Positions 1 through 11,100 are shown, counted from the first letter of the stretch. The stretch: 64,000 nt of DNA from Roseobacter sp. CCS2 (GCF_000169435.1 NZ_AAYB01000008.1:29199-93198), one strand, 5' to 3'. A program made the numbers and translations. Notes: generated from the letters alone by a model not told the origin.

Positions 1-1
1 G

Positions 2-799
2 CAGCCGCTGAACAAGCTGCGGCACGAGGTGTCGGGGCGGTGGGAGCAGGACGACAAGCTTGAGGTTGAAAGCTACCCGATTGAGGTTGCCCCCTTGGTC
101 AACGACATCAACACGTTGATGGAACGCAACCGCGATATCATGCGTCGGTCACGCCGACAGGCCGCCGACCTTGCGCATGCGATCAAAACCCCTTCGGCGA
201 TCATGCGTAATGAGCTGGACAACCTGATGATGGAAGGCGCTGAGGTGCAAGAAGCCGTTGATGCATTAGATCGTCTTGATGCGCAGCTCAAACGATCTTT
301 TGCGCGCATGCGGGCCGATGGCACCGACGCGACGGTTGGCGTGGCAACCGAACTGGACACAGCGCTTGGCCGGATGCAGCGCGCCTTTAACGCGCTTGCC
401 CGCAATGAAGGCAAAACCTTTACCGCCGATTATGATAATGGCCTGCGTGTCCGCATGGACCAAAGCGATTTTGAAGAGGTGATGGGCAACCTTTTGGACA
501 ATGCGTTGAAATGGGCGGCGTCAGAGGTGCAGTTGAAGGCCGGTGAAAGTGCCGATGGTCAAATCATGATCACCATTACGGATGATGGGCCGGGTATTCC
601 CAAAGAAGAAATCGCAAAGGCCACCCAAAGTGGCCAGCGCCTTGATACATCCAAACCGGGCACGGGCCTTGGGCTGGCTATCGCGCATGACCTTATCCAC
701 GCTTATGGCGGCAAGATACTGTTGTCGCAGGACGAAGACCTGGGCGGTCTGGCGATCCATATGCGATTGCCTTTTGCATCGGCAAAACGCAGTGACTAA
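2..799 (+). CDS. Sensor histidine kinase, C-terminal part (5' end outside window)
   Basis: The reading frame is open from base 2, so the gene begins upstream of the window; the GTG at 29 is only an internal codon. The visible 265 residues hold a dimerisation/phosphoacceptor helix with H-box ADLAHAIKTP (His codon near 176) and a HATPase domain with N-box NLLDN, G1 box DDGPGIP and G2 box GTGLGLAIA. This is the cytoplasmic half of a membrane two-component kinase that autophosphorylates on His and passes phosphate to a response regulator, presumably encoded upstream. Layout resembles PhoQ/CroS-type kinases. The stimulus cannot be read from this fragment. It converges with the next gene and overlaps it by 4 bases. 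Confidence 0.9.
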   Translation, partial: QPLNKLRHEVSGRWEQDDKLEVESYPIEVAPLVNDINTLMERNRDIMRRSRRQAADLAHAIKTPSAIMRNELDNLMMEGAEVQEAVDALDRLDAQLKRSFARMRADGTDATVGVATELDTALGRMQRAFNALARNEGKTFTADYDNGLRVRMDQSDFEEVMGNLLDNALKWAASEVQLKAGESADGQIMITITDDGPGIPKEEIAKATQSGQRLDTSKPGTGLGLAIAHDLIHAYGGKILLSQDEDLGGLAIHMRLPFASAKRSD

Positions 800-1785
800 C
801 CCCGGCTGAAAAGCCCGCTCATCGCGCGGCCAACAAGGCCACTGACCGATGGCTTCTTGGTGGCATGAAACGGCAGCGGACGGCAGACTTCAATGGCTGC
901 CACCCCGACCCGCGCGGTCAGCGCGCCGTTGATCACACCTTCACCAAAGCGGCGAGACACTTTCGATAAAACACCGCCACCTGCAACGGACCCGATCAAA
1001 TCATCGCCGACAGCAACGGCACCTGTGGCGACCAGATGGGTCAGGACAGAACGGGTCAGCCGCCAACTGCCCAAGGTACCCGACCGCCCGCCATAAATTT
1101 CGGCAATCCGGCGGATCATGCGCAGGTTCGCAGTCAGGGCGGTAAAAAGGTCGGCCAGCGCCAGCGGAACAATCGCGGTGACGGTTGCGACCTGCCGTGC
1201 GGCGGCTTCGACCTCGCGCTGGGCGCGTGCATCAAGCGGGGTCAGCAACGCAGTCTCTGCCAGCCCCAAAAGCCCGTCGGCATCAAGAACGTCACCTTGC
1301 CGCGATTTCAGCTCGGCCCGCCCCCACGCCGTATCCTCGCGGTTGCCATAAAGCCCTTCCAGATCACCCACAACGCCGCGCGCCTGTTTCAGGTCCAGTG
1401 ATACCAGCGCGTCTTTTGCGTTGTGCTGGATGCTGTCCAGCTTGCGTAACCGACCAAAAGCCGCCAGTTCCCGCAGGCCGATGATCAGCAGAACCAGTAC
1501 CAAAAGTCCGATTAAGGCCGTGGCAATACCGCCCAGAACAGGTGAGCGCGTCAAAAGGCCGGTCACATAATCCCATGCCGCAAGCGAGGCGACAAATCCC
1601 ACCAACATAACCGTCAGTGACCAAAACCAGCGTGCCAGCCGTGACGGACGGCGCGCGGCAAGCGCTGCAACCTGTTGCATTGCCACGCCTTGGGGCGCGC
1701 CCGCATCATCTTGAACAGCGGGGGCTGCGTCAGGTTGGGCTGCCTCAGCGCCGTCAAGGTCAATCAATACGGGGCCGCGGGTCAT
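796..1785 (-). CDS. YcjF-like inner-membrane protein (DUF697/TIGR01620 type)
   Basis: A 329-residue protein with a polar N-terminal region, two hydrophobic segments at about residues 50-70 and 83-105, and a C-terminal alpha-helical DUF697-like domain rich in Gly/Ala. It overlaps the upstream YcjX-like ATPase gene by 4 bases (ATGA), so translation is probably coupled. In enterobacteria ycjX and ycjF are neighbours in the phage-shock (psp) regulon; the biochemical role is not established. No pspA or pspF is visible here, so control by envelope stress is only suggested by homology. Confidence 0.75.
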   Translation of the reverse strand: MTRGPVLIDLDGAEAAQPDAAPAVQDDAGAPQGVAMQQVAALAARRPSRLARWFWSLTVMLVGFVASLAAWDYVTGLLTRSPVLGGIATALIGLLVLVLLIIGLRELAAFGRLRKLDSIQHNAKDALVSLDLKQARGVVGDLEGLYGNREDTAWGRAELKSRQGDVLDADGLLGLAETALLTPLDARAQREVEAAARQVATVTAIVPLALADLFTALTANLRMIRRIAEIYGGRSGTLGSWRLTRSVLTHLVATGAVAVGDDLIGSVAGGGVLSKVSRRFGEGVINGALTARVGVAAIEVCRPLPFHATKKPSVSGLVGRAMSGLFSRG

Positions 1786-3218
1786 AGCCGATCTCCGAAT
1801 AAAAACTGTGCTGCTTTATCCAACCGGATATGGGGCGGGCCGTCACCCGGTCGCCGCGTGATGGGGGCAGGGGCGAAGTTCATGATGCTATAATCCGCGT
1901 CCAGCCATGTGTCAGATCCTTCACGCGCCGGTGTCAGCAGATGTGCGGGATCGTCAGGCAGTTTGCCGGGATAGAACGCGGCTTGTTTATTGGTGTCCAG
2001 CAATCGGCCACGCACCACATCAAGCGAGCCGTCCTTGTGATCCACAGTTTCTTCAACCGTGGTGCGCAGGGCCGCCACGGACATTGCCGCGGTCTGTGCC
2101 CCGGCAAAATCGGCGCGGTCCTTGGCTTCGCGCAACAATGCCTCGGTAATCGCGGTCAATTGCGGGTGCTGACTGTGATGCAGGTGATCGGCCTTGGTCG
2201 CAGCAAACAGGATTTTCTCGACCTGTCGCCCTTGGAAGATACGGGTCAGAAAGGCGTTGCGACCGGGGCGAAAGGCCCCAAGGATACGTGCCATCGCACT
2301 GCGCAGATCATCCAGCGCGACAGGCCCCGCATGAATGGCACCCAGCACGTCGACCAGCACAATCTGGCGGTCAATCTTGGCGAAATGATCGCGAAAGAAG
2401 GGCCGCACGATATTGCGTTTATAGCTTTCAAAGCGGCGTTCAAATTCGCGCCCCAATGATCCGCGCGGATAGCGGGTGGTCGGTAGGGGCGCAAAGGTCA
2501 GAACCGGTGATCCTGCCAGATCGCCCGGCAACAGGAACCGCCCCGGTGAACAGTCAGAAAACCCCGCTTCGCGTGCCTCTTGCAGATGCGCGGTAAAGCG
2601 TTCGGCCAGAACAAGCGCTTCGGGTTCGTCCAACGGTACGGTCGGATCAACGCCTGCCACAAGTGCCACATAATCATCACCGCCGGGCCGTCCTTTGGCG
2701 CGGGCCAAAGCCGCCTCGGACCATTCCGCATACGTCTGATCAAGCAACCCAAGGTCCAGCAACCATTCGCCCGGATAATCCACAATGTCGATATGCACAG
2801 TGCGCGGGCCAGAGATACCGGCCAGCAACCCGCTGGGCTGTACGCGCATCGACAGGCGCAATTCGCTGATCTGGCGTGTGCCGTTTGGCCAACTGGGTTC
2901 GGGGGCGGTCAGTTGCGACAGATATGCCTCAAAGTTAAAGCGCGGCACGGTGTCGTCGGGTTGCGGTTGCAGGTATGCGGTGCGGATCGCACCGGTTGCG
3001 GCGGCCTCTAATTGCGGCATCCGCCCACGGTCCATCAGGTTCGCAACCAAAGAGGTAATGAACACCGTCTTGCCTGCGCGCGACAGCCCGGTGACACCCA
3101 GCCGAATCACAGGATCGGTGAAAGGCGCGCTTAATGTATCGCTCATGCCTTCAACAGTGCGTGCGATTTGATCTGCGATGGTAGAGATGACCAAGACGGG
3201 CCCTTTCACTGCTTCCAT
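1782..3218 (-). CDS. YcjX-like P-loop NTPase (DUF463)
   Basis: A 478-residue P-loop protein of the YcjX family, with Walker A GLSRAGKT at about residues 44-51 and the conserved stretch VDYPGEWLLDL in the role of a G3/Walker B region. I chose the ATG at 3218 because homologues begin with a similar VISTIADxIA segment and this start leaves a 71-base gap to divergent truA; the longer frame to 3392 would overlap truA. ATG at 3146 is an alternative. It is coupled to the YcjF-like gene downstream. The family has a GTPase-like fold and is linked to stress in gammaproteobacteria; its function is unknown. Confidence 0.8.
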   Translation of the reverse strand: MEAVKGPVLVISTIADQIARTVEGMSDTLSAPFTDPVIRLGVTGLSRAGKTVFITSLVANLMDRGRMPQLEAAATGAIRTAYLQPQPDDTVPRFNFEAYLSQLTAPEPSWPNGTRQISELRLSMRVQPSGLLAGISGPRTVHIDIVDYPGEWLLDLGLLDQTYAEWSEAALARAKGRPGGDDYVALVAGVDPTVPLDEPEALVLAERFTAHLQEAREAGFSDCSPGRFLLPGDLAGSPVLTFAPLPTTRYPRGSLGREFERRFESYKRNIVRPFFRDHFAKIDRQIVLVDVLGAIHAGPVALDDLRSAMARILGAFRPGRNAFLTRIFQGRQVEKILFAATKADHLHHSQHPQLTAITEALLREAKDRADFAGAQTAAMSVAALRTTVEETVDHKDGSLDVVRGRLLDTNKQAAFYPGKLPDDPAHLLTPAREGSDTWLDADYSIMNFAPAPITRRPGDGPPHIRLDKAAQFLFGDRL

Positions 3219-3289
3219 CGCAAGATAGGGGCGCAAGTCCGCGATGTGTAGGGATTGATTTTGCGCGATGCTCCCCCTAATCGGGGCGG

Positions 3290-4057
3290 ATGCCACGTTA
3301 TGCCCTTCTTGTTGAATACCACGGCGCGCCCTTTGCCGGGTGGCAGCGGCAGAATGATCAGCCGTCGGTGCAAGGCGCGATTGAAGCGGCATTGGCCAAG
3401 CTGGAACCGCGCGACCACACGATTGCCGCCGCCGGGCGCACCGATGCGGGCGTGCATGCGACAGGCCAAGTGGCCCATTGCGATATGGAACGCGACTGGG
3501 ACCCGTTTCGGTTATCCGAGGCGTTGAATTTCCATCTTAAGCCCGCGCCGGTGGCGATTGTGAACTGTGCGCAAGTCGCGGACGACTGGCACGCGCGGTT
3601 CGATGCGGTCGAACGGCAGTACCTGTTTCGCCTGATGTCACGGCGCGCGCCGCTGACGTCAGATGCCGGGCAGATGTGGCGGGTGAAGCACCCGCTGGAT
3701 GCCGATGCCATGCAGGCAGGTGCCGATCAATTACTGGGGCAACATGACTTTACGACCTTCCGATCGTCGATCTGTCAGGCCAAAAGCCCTGTAAAAACAC
3801 TGGATGCGTTACGGGTTGAAGCGTTGCCGCATGCCAATGGCACCGAATACCGTTTCCATGTCCGCGCGCGGTCGTTCCTGCATAATCAGGTGCGCAGCTT
3901 TGTCGGCACGTTGGAACGGGTGGGTGCAGAGGCCTGGACACCCGATGATGTAGGCAAGGCGCTTGCTGCAAAGGATCGCAGCGCCTGTGGGCCGGTATGC
4001 CCACCGCAAGGATTGTATCTGGCGGCTGTAAAATACCCCGAAAATCCGTTTGCCTAG
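3290..4057 (+). CDS. truA: tRNA pseudouridine(38-40) synthase TruA
   Basis: 255 residues, the usual TruA length. The enzyme isomerises uridines 38-40 in the anticodon arm of many tRNAs. The catalytic motif GRTDAGVHA is present with the nucleophilic Asp at residue 52, and the C-terminal RSFLHNQVR motif is typical of the family. It is divergent from the YcjX-like gene, and its last codons overlap by 4 bases the convergent DUF3726-like gene. Confidence 0.95.
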   Translation: MPRYALLVEYHGAPFAGWQRQNDQPSVQGAIEAALAKLEPRDHTIAAAGRTDAGVHATGQVAHCDMERDWDPFRLSEALNFHLKPAPVAIVNCAQVADDWHARFDAVERQYLFRLMSRRAPLTSDAGQMWRVKHPLDADAMQAGADQLLGQHDFTTFRSSICQAKSPVKTLDALRVEALPHANGTEYRFHVRARSFLHNQVRSFVGTLERVGAEAWTPDDVGKALAAKDRSACGPVCPPQGLYLAAVKYPENPFA

Positions 4058-4572
4058 TCGTTGTCGGTCAGGCCAGCACCGGCCCCCGCCAAACGCGACG
4101 CTGCGGTTTCCGGCACATAGGTTTTTGCAGCTAAATCCAACCAAATCTGCCAATCGGCGTCAGGGATCGCGACGGCTTTGCAGGTCGGTGTCAGGACCGT
4201 CGTGTCGCTGGGCATAACGGTTTTGCCGTCCCATTTCTGGGCCACGCCGGATTGGGCCAAAAACGCGCCAACCAAAGGGGTATGGGCCAGTTTGGCCAGA
4301 ACAGCGGTCTTGCATCCCATGGCAAAGGCATCGCGAATAATCGGACCGATCAAAGCTGCGGGGCCTTGCACGACCGTCACCTGATCATTGTCCCATCTGA
4401 CGTCGACGCCGCTGATCGGTTCTTGCAGCGCTGCGGTCACCGGCGCGATACTGCCGCCCGTCCCCGCAAGGAAAGCGGCAACGCGACCAAGGTCTTCGGC
4501 CTGTCCAACGGGAAAGCCCGCACCGCGTGCGGCCTTTTTGACCAGCCCTTCAACTTCGTTCAGTGCCCACAT
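4054..4572 (-). CDS. DUF3726-like protein
   Basis: A 172-residue soluble protein beginning [17 protein letters not shown]. That opening (alternating helix contacts, then a Gly-rich [12 protein letters not shown] stretch) matches my recollection of the DUF3726 family, whose function is unknown. I chose the ATG at 4572 because it overlaps the stop codon of the upstream gene as ATGA; the frame runs further upstream but would then start inside that gene. No catalytic motif or signal peptide is visible. Coupling with the 549-residue protein upstream implies the two act together. Confidence 0.6.
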   Translation of the reverse strand: MWALNEVEGLVKKAARGAGFPVGQAEDLGRVAAFLAGTGGSIAPVTAALQEPISGVDVRWDNDQVTVVQGPAALIGPIIRDAFAMGCKTAVLAKLAHTPLVGAFLAQSGVAQKWDGKTVMPSDTTVLTPTCKAVAIPDADWQIWLDLAAKTYVPETAASRLAGAGAGLTDND

Positions 4573-6221
4573 CAGATACTTGCAACCGGCAACCACCAGT
4601 CGTCAGCGTTGTCCAACTCATCAAACAGCGGTGCACCTTGCGCAAGGGTGATGCGGGTCCAGCGGTCTGACTTGGGGTCAAATTTGCCAGCGCCAAAGAA
4701 CGCCAGTTTGCAGCGCAGGATGTCGATCGGCAGGCATTTTTCGCCAATCAGATTGTCGCGGATTTCACCGTAAGGATGCCGCGCCAGCGATTGCACGCGG
4801 CGCGTGGCGGCGCGATGTTGGGGATGTTGCGCCAGAAATTGGCCAACGGGTGTTGCGTCGCCCGTCAGATCAGACGCCAACGCCTTGACCTGCCGCCCAA
4901 TATCAAGCGGGGTTTCCAATTCCGCCCCCGGTTCGTTGTGCCGCTGCCCCAAACGTGGTTCGAGCTTGTCTTCAGAGACGTACCAAAACTGCGCGCATTC
5001 CGCTGGCGCGTCGTAATCCACATCACAGGCCCAATTCCAATCGGTGTCGATCAACACCTTCAGATCAGCGCAGGGCATGGTCGGGTCCAACTCTGGCACA
5101 AAAGGCGTCGCCATACAGTCGGTCAGCCCGTCGATCAGCTCTCCAAAGGGTTCCAGCATCAGGGCCGCGATCAGTTCTTGTGTGTCGACAGACCACTGCG
5201 CGCTTTGGGTGATGATCTGATGGATGGGCTGTTCTGCCGACAACACTTCGGGCGTCAGGGTCGCCGCAAATACGGGCCATTCACGTCGCATTGTTTCAAT
5301 GCGGTCAGCGGCGATCTGATCGGGCACATTCCATTCGGCCAAATACTGTGCGGCACGAATGACCAGTTCGTATATGCGTCCGATCTGGTCTTCATCCAGC
5401 CTTTCAATCGCGCGCACCCGCGCGATGGCGGTTTCGCGCACCGACATCCATGCATCCAGCAACAGCGGATGATTGACCAAGAAAGGCGCCATGCCCAACC
5501 CGGTGGAATTGCCGATCCCAAGGTGCCGCTTAGCCTCGCGCGACAGTGTCCCGCCGCCGACGTGTTCTGCCAGATCATGGGTAAAGCCACGGATCAGCCA
5601 GACGGTCAGCATCTCGGCCATGAATGGCCCGCCCATGCCGGGACGGTCGGCAATATGGCCGCGATCCGCGATGCCGAATTTGCCGTTGCCATAGACCGCA
5701 GTGGTGCGCATCAGATAGCCGGTGTCGCGTATTTTCTGCGGGTCAGGCTGACGGCCTGCCTTCAACGCTTCGGTCACATGATCAAACAGCCGGACAGATT
5801 TGTTCGCACGGCTAAGCACCAGATCGCGCGCGGTAAAGCGGGCGGCCTCTTGCTTGGGGGCGGTGGCGACGATGCGGTCAACCTCTGCCTTGTCGGGGAT
5901 GCCGTCGTAAAGTACGTAAGCGGTATCCCACGCCGTTGCGATAACCCGGTCGGTGCGCATTTCCGGTGGCAGATCAGTGGACACAGCGACCAGTGCATAA
6001 TCATATCCATCAAAGCGCAACGTATAGACAGCATGGCCAAAGCCAGCCGCATCCATGTTCCAGACTGATCGGGTCACGTTCACATCATCGGCAGCCAGTG
6101 CGCGCATCAATGTGCGCAGGAATGACAGCCGGGTCGGGAATGCGGCGCCCATCCGCCGTAACCGCATGACAGTTGAAGGCAGGCGCAGTGGCATTTGTAG
6201 TGGGGGCGCTATGTCTTTCAT
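4572..6221 (-). CDS. Unrecognised 549-residue protein, partner of the DUF3726-like protein
   Basis: I do not recognise this family. The protein is soluble, with no signal peptide or membrane segment. Its middle carries striking Gly-rich blocks that look like a ligand- or cofactor-binding core: GIADRGHIADRPGMGGPF followed by a helix with RGFTHDLAEHV, then GIGNSTGLGMAPFLVNHP. It also has several Trp-rich stretches near the C-terminus (DWNWACDVDYD, DDWWLP). I preferred ATG 6221; the frame can extend only to a TTG at 6263. Translation is coupled by ATGA to the DUF3726-like gene. The gene is divergent from tamA with about 150 bases between them. Confidence 0.6.
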   Translation of the reverse strand: MKDIAPPLQMPLRLPSTVMRLRRMGAAFPTRLSFLRTLMRALAADDVNVTRSVWNMDAAGFGHAVYTLRFDGYDYALVAVSTDLPPEMRTDRVIATAWDTAYVLYDGIPDKAEVDRIVATAPKQEAARFTARDLVLSRANKSVRLFDHVTEALKAGRQPDPQKIRDTGYLMRTTAVYGNGKFGIADRGHIADRPGMGGPFMAEMLTVWLIRGFTHDLAEHVGGGTLSREAKRHLGIGNSTGLGMAPFLVNHPLLLDAWMSVRETAIARVRAIERLDEDQIGRIYELVIRAAQYLAEWNVPDQIAADRIETMRREWPVFAATLTPEVLSAEQPIHQIITQSAQWSVDTQELIAALMLEPFGELIDGLTDCMATPFVPELDPTMPCADLKVLIDTDWNWACDVDYDAPAECAQFWYVSEDKLEPRLGQRHNEPGAELETPLDIGRQVKALASDLTGDATPVGQFLAQHPQHRAATRRVQSLARHPYGEIRDNLIGEKCLPIDILRCKLAFFGAGKFDPKSDRWTRITLAQGAPLFDELDNADDWWLPVASI

Positions 6222-6373
6222 GAAACGTAATCTAAACGCTTGCGCGGTTGTGACATAGTACAAAAACGACGCATCCGGACGAAGTGATTGGCAAATTGGG
6301 GATGGCTTGGATAAACCGGCTGGGAACCACTGGTATCTGGATGCGTTAAACGGTGTAGGAGGCGTCGCAAAAA

Positions 6374-8143
6374 ATGTTTAAACGTATATGCGCCGCCTTG
6401 CTGATCAGCGCCACACCGGGCGCGGCGCAAGAGGTGCGACTGAACGCTGATGCAGCGCGGGGCGCTTTGAAAGAAGCCTCTTTGCTAACCAATATTGATG
6501 ACGAAGCTGCCCCACAGGACTATATCGCGGCGGCGCGCGCGGATTATCGCCGCCTGCTGACGGTGCTTTATGCGCAAGGGTATTATGCGGGCCAAATTTC
6601 GATCACGGTAGATGGGATTGAGGCTGCGAATATCGCCCCACTGGCCGCCCCGCGTGCGATTGAAGAGGTCAGGATAGACGTTGATCCGGGGCCGCGTTTT
6701 ACCTTTGGCAATGTTCAGATTTCGCCTTTGCCGCCACAGACAATCGTCGCCGAAGATCTGGGGCCGCGCAACACCGCGCGTTCAGCGCGGATTCAATCGG
6801 CGGTATCGGGCAGTATCCGCACATGGCGCGATCTAGGGTATGCCAAGGCGCGTGTCACTGACCAGTCGGTTGTTGCACGGCATGCCGATGCCAAGCTTGA
6901 TGTCGCAATTGTTCTGGATACCGGCCCGCGCCTGCGGTTTGGCGCGCTTAATGTGTCGGGCAATGAAAACGTCAGCGATGACCGTATCCGGCAGATCGCC
7001 GGATTGCCCACAGGCACCGTGTTTGCCCCATCTGAAATTGCAGCCGCTGAACGCCGTCTGCGGCGCACCGGCACCTTTGCAAGTGTCGCATTGACCGAAA
7101 GCAAAGAGATTGGACCAAACGATACCTTGCCGATCAACGCGCAACTGTCAGAGGCCAAGCCGCGCCGCTTTGGATTTGGGCTGGAGCTATATTCAATCGA
7201 GGGTTTGACTGTGTCTACCTTTTGGTTGCACCGGAACTTTTTAGGTGGTGCTGAGCGGTTCCGTGTGGATGGCGAAGTGTCAGGGATCAGCGGTGAAACA
7301 GGCGGTATTGATTATCGGTTGGGTGCCACATTTACCCGTCCTGCAACCTTTGGCCCCGATACCGAATATTTCCTGAGCGGTGAAATTTCCCGCGAAGATG
7401 AGCCTGAGTTTCTGCTTGATAAGATTTCAGTCGAAACCGGTTTTTCACGGATCCTCAGCGATGATTTGACCGTGCGTGCTGGTGTCGGCATTTTGCGCGC
7501 GCGGGAAGAAACGGCACTGGAAACACGCGAATATACGCTGCTGACATTGCCTTTGGACGCGACACTGGACCGGCGCGATGAACCGGCAAATGCCAGCGAC
7601 GGATATTACATTGATCTTGATGCGACACCGTTCATCAGCATTGATGGTGACATCGGCGGATCACGCCTGTTTGGCGACGTCCGAGGGTATTTGACCCTTG
7701 GCGAAAAAGAGGCGCTGACCTTGGCCGGACGCGTTCAGGTGGGCAGCCTGCTTGGGGCCGATGTGGCCGAAGCGCCCGCTGATTTTCTGTTCTACTCTGG
7801 CGGCGGCGGCACTGTGCGCGGCCAGCCTTATCAGTCGCTGGGTGTAGACACATTTGAGGGAACAGAAACCGTGACAACGGGTGGTACATCGTTTCTAGGT
7901 GCGCAATTGGAGGCCCGCTATTCGTTTACCGATGATATCGCTTTGGTGGGCTTTTATGACTTTGGTCAGGTGGGTACGACATCGATCCCCGGCGAAGATG
8001 CGGAATGGCATGCCGGTGCCGGTATCGGCCTGCGCTATAACACAGGGATCGGGCCCATCCGCCTTGATCTTGGCACGCAGGCCAGTGGTGATGATGCAGG
8101 CCAAGACTTGCAGGTCTATATTGGGATCGGGCAGGCGTTTTGA
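6374..8143 (+). CDS. tamA: Outer-membrane autotransporter assembly protein TamA (Omp85 family)
   Basis: 589 residues. A signal peptide of about 19 residues (MFKRICAALLISATPGAAQ) is followed by POTRA-like repeats to about residue 260 and a C-terminal Omp85 beta-barrel that ends in Phe, as expected for a BAM substrate. TamA sits in the outer membrane and works with inner-membrane-anchored TamB in outer-membrane protein and lipid handling. tamB follows directly with an overlapping stop/start (TTGA). The length is close to E. coli TamA. It is shorter than BamA, which has five POTRA domains. Confidence 0.9.
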   Translation: MFKRICAALLISATPGAAQEVRLNADAARGALKEASLLTNIDDEAAPQDYIAAARADYRRLLTVLYAQGYYAGQISITVDGIEAANIAPLAAPRAIEEVRIDVDPGPRFTFGNVQISPLPPQTIVAEDLGPRNTARSARIQSAVSGSIRTWRDLGYAKARVTDQSVVARHADAKLDVAIVLDTGPRLRFGALNVSGNENVSDDRIRQIAGLPTGTVFAPSEIAAAERRLRRTGTFASVALTESKEIGPNDTLPINAQLSEAKPRRFGFGLELYSIEGLTVSTFWLHRNFLGGAERFRVDGEVSGISGETGGIDYRLGATFTRPATFGPDTEYFLSGEISREDEPEFLLDKISVETGFSRILSDDLTVRAGVGILRAREETALETREYTLLTLPLDATLDRRDEPANASDGYYIDLDATPFISIDGDIGGSRLFGDVRGYLTLGEKEALTLAGRVQVGSLLGADVAEAPADFLFYSGGGGTVRGQPYQSLGVDTFEGTETVTTGGTSFLGAQLEARYSFTDDIALVGFYDFGQVGTTSIPGEDAEWHAGAGIGLRYNTGIGPIRLDLGTQASGDDAGQDLQVYIGIGQAF

Positions 8144-11100
8144 AGCGGTTATTGATCATAGGTGCGCTGTGTCTGACCCCGGTTGCCGGGGCTGCCCAGA
8201 CGCAAGAAGACGAAGACAAAGGGTATCTGACCGAACTGATCGAAGACAATCTGTCCGGTGTCAGCCGCGAGGTGACGATCCAGGGGTTTGATGGGGCGCT
8301 CAGCTCTGAGGCGACGATAGATGTACTGACGATTGCCGATGCAGACGGTGTTTGGCTGACGGTGGAAGATATCGTGCTGGATTGGAACCGAAGCGCGCTT
8401 TTACGTGGAGCAATTGACGTCCAAGAATTAAGTGCCGCGCGCATCGTCATTTCGCGGCCACCCGTTTCCGAAGATACAGGCCCATCGCCCGAGGCGCAGC
8501 CGTTTTCTCTGCCGGAATTGCCTGTCAGCGTATCGCTGGACGAATTGCGGATTGGCCGGGTGGAATTGGGTGAGCCGTTTCTGGGCGAACCGATCGCGGT
8601 CTCACTGAGCGGCAATGCGCAGTTGGGTGACGGTGAAGGAACGGCGAATATTGTTGCGGAACGCTTGGGCGATAAAACCGGGCTGTTTGAAATCAACGGC
8701 AGTTTTGTGAATGAAACCAGCACGCTTGATCTGCTGCTCAACCTGCAAGAAGGCCCAGACGGTATCGCCGCGCGTGTTCTTGATCTGCCCGGGCGCCCCT
8801 CTGTCCGGCTTGAGGTTGCGGGTAATGCCCCCCTTGATGATTACGAGGCGACTTTGGCCATTGCGACCGATGGCGAGGACAGGTTGTCTGGTACGTTCGG
8901 CCTGACCAGTGAAGATGGTACGCGGCAAATCACACTTGATGTAGGCGGCGATATTTCACCCTTGTTCGCCCCTGAATATCAAGGGTTCTTTGGCAATGAT
9001 GCCAGCCTTCGTGCCGATGTCTTACAGGCCGCTGACGGGCGCATTGATGTTCGCCAGCTTGCATTGGATGCAGGGCGCGTATCGCTGAATGGTGCGATTG
9101 AGATCGGCCGACAGGGATGGCCTGAACTGATTGATCTGACTGGGGGTATTACGCCGCTGGGCAATGAACCGGTGCTGCTGCCGCTGACCGGGCCCAGAAC
9201 CTTTGTGGACGGGATGGATTTGGCCATCAATTATGACGCGGCGCTGTCCGAAGACTGGCGCGCTGATATCACGATCGAAGGTTTTGATCGCCCCGGATTG
9301 GCGATCAACGAATTGCGTCTTGCCGGGGGTGGTGTTTTGCGATCCGGCGAAGGTGCGCTGGAAGGATTGGTGACCGCAGATCTGGAATATGGCGCGTCCG
9401 GCCTGCAATTGGCCGAGGCGGGCGCGTCAGAGGCGTTTGGCGATGAAATCGGGGGCGTTTTCAGCGCCAGTCGCGCTGAAGGTGAACCAACCGAAATCTC
9501 GCGTTTCACCTTAAGCGGCGCTGGGCTTGACGCACAGGCGCAAGCCACGATCGATGGCCCCGATGCGGGTTTCCGTACAAATGCAAACCTAAATGCTGAA
9601 ATTGCCGGGTTGTCGCGTTTCGCGACTTTGATCGGTCAGGATATTGGCGGTGGGGCAGAGGTTGCTGTTCAGGCCGATATCACGCCACTTGATGGTCTGT
9701 TCAACATTGTGCTGTCTGGCCAGACTGACGATCTGTCCGTTGGTATCGTTGAGGCAGATCGCGTTCTTGCCGGGCGCGGCACCGTTGCTGCAACAGCCGT
9801 GCGCGACGCCGATGGCACACGTTTGGAAAACCTGCGTGTGCAGACGGATGCAGCCAACCTGCGCGCCAATGCGGATTTGACAAGCGAAGGTGCGGTGGCA
9901 CGTCTGAACGCCAGCTTGCGGGATGTTGCACTGGTTCTGCCGGATGTGTCAGGCCCCGCCGCCGTTGCGGGAGAAGTCGTCCAGCGTGCAGATGGCGTGA
10001 TAGCATTTGCACTGGATGGGACTGGCCCCGCAGTAACCTTTGAAACCAGCGGAGAGGTGACACCCGCCGAAGAGGGGCAGACGGTGAATGCGGCGCTGTC
10101 CGCAGATGTGCGTGACCTAAGCCGCTATGCTGCTTTGGCCGGTCGGCCCCTGTCGGGCGCTGTAAGCGTGACTGGCAATGGCGTCCTTCTTGGCGATGGG
10201 CAGCGGTTTGACCTTAACATGAGCGGCACAACGCAGGATTTGGTCACCGGCGAAGCGCGGATTGATCCGCTGCTGAACGGGGAAGGGTCCTTTACAACCG
10301 CAGTTGCGCGCACGGGCGACACGCGCTTCCGGGTTGCGGATTTACTGGTGCAAACCCCCGCGATGGTCTTGCGCGGTGATGCGGATGTATCCTTGGACGG
10401 GTCCAATACCGCTGACCTGTTGTTTCGCATCGATGATGCCGCCCTGCTGGATGCCAGCCTGAGCGGGCCAATTACACTTAACCTACAAGCAGTTCCGGCA
10501 GACACCGACGCAACCGACGTAGATTTGCGTATTCTGGGGCCGGGTACTGATGTGGCACTTGATGCAGTGGTCGCGTCACCCGCGAATGATCGCGAAATTA
10601 CCGGTGAATTGACCGCGCAGGTAGAAAGCCTTGCGACGTTTGCGCCGCTGGTCGGGCAACCTATCGCTGGTCGCATTGATCTGACCGCGTCGGGAAGTGT
10701 GCTGCCTGATCTGACCCGCTTTGACAGCCAAGTGAACCTGCGCAGCGAAGACCTGCGTATCGGTAACCCGACGGTTGATCCGCTTTTGGCGGGAACCGGC
10801 AGGGTCAATGCGACAATTGGATTTGCGGATGAGGTTCTGGCGGTGCGCACGCTGGAAGTGTCAACCCGCGAGGTGTCGATCGTTGGTGCATTGAACGGCG
10901 CGTCAGGCTTTGGCCAAGGCCGGTTCAACGCCAGTTTGCGCGATGTGGGTGTGCTGACCGATCAGATTAGCGGGCCTGTCCGCGCGCGCGGTGCGGCGTC
11001 GCTGGATGAAGACGGGAACTGGGGGATTGATGCGACGGGCACAGGCCCCGGCGGTTTGGCGGCGAATGTCGTGGGCGAAGTTGGCCAGGACGGCAACCTT

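Noticed and set aside
1830..2459. 209-residue plus-strand frame
   Set aside because: Antisense to the YcjX-like gene.
4776..6068. 430-residue plus-strand reading frame
   Set aside because: Antisense to the 549-residue gene; its translation is Gln/Arg/His rich without protein-like blocks, as expected for a shadow frame.
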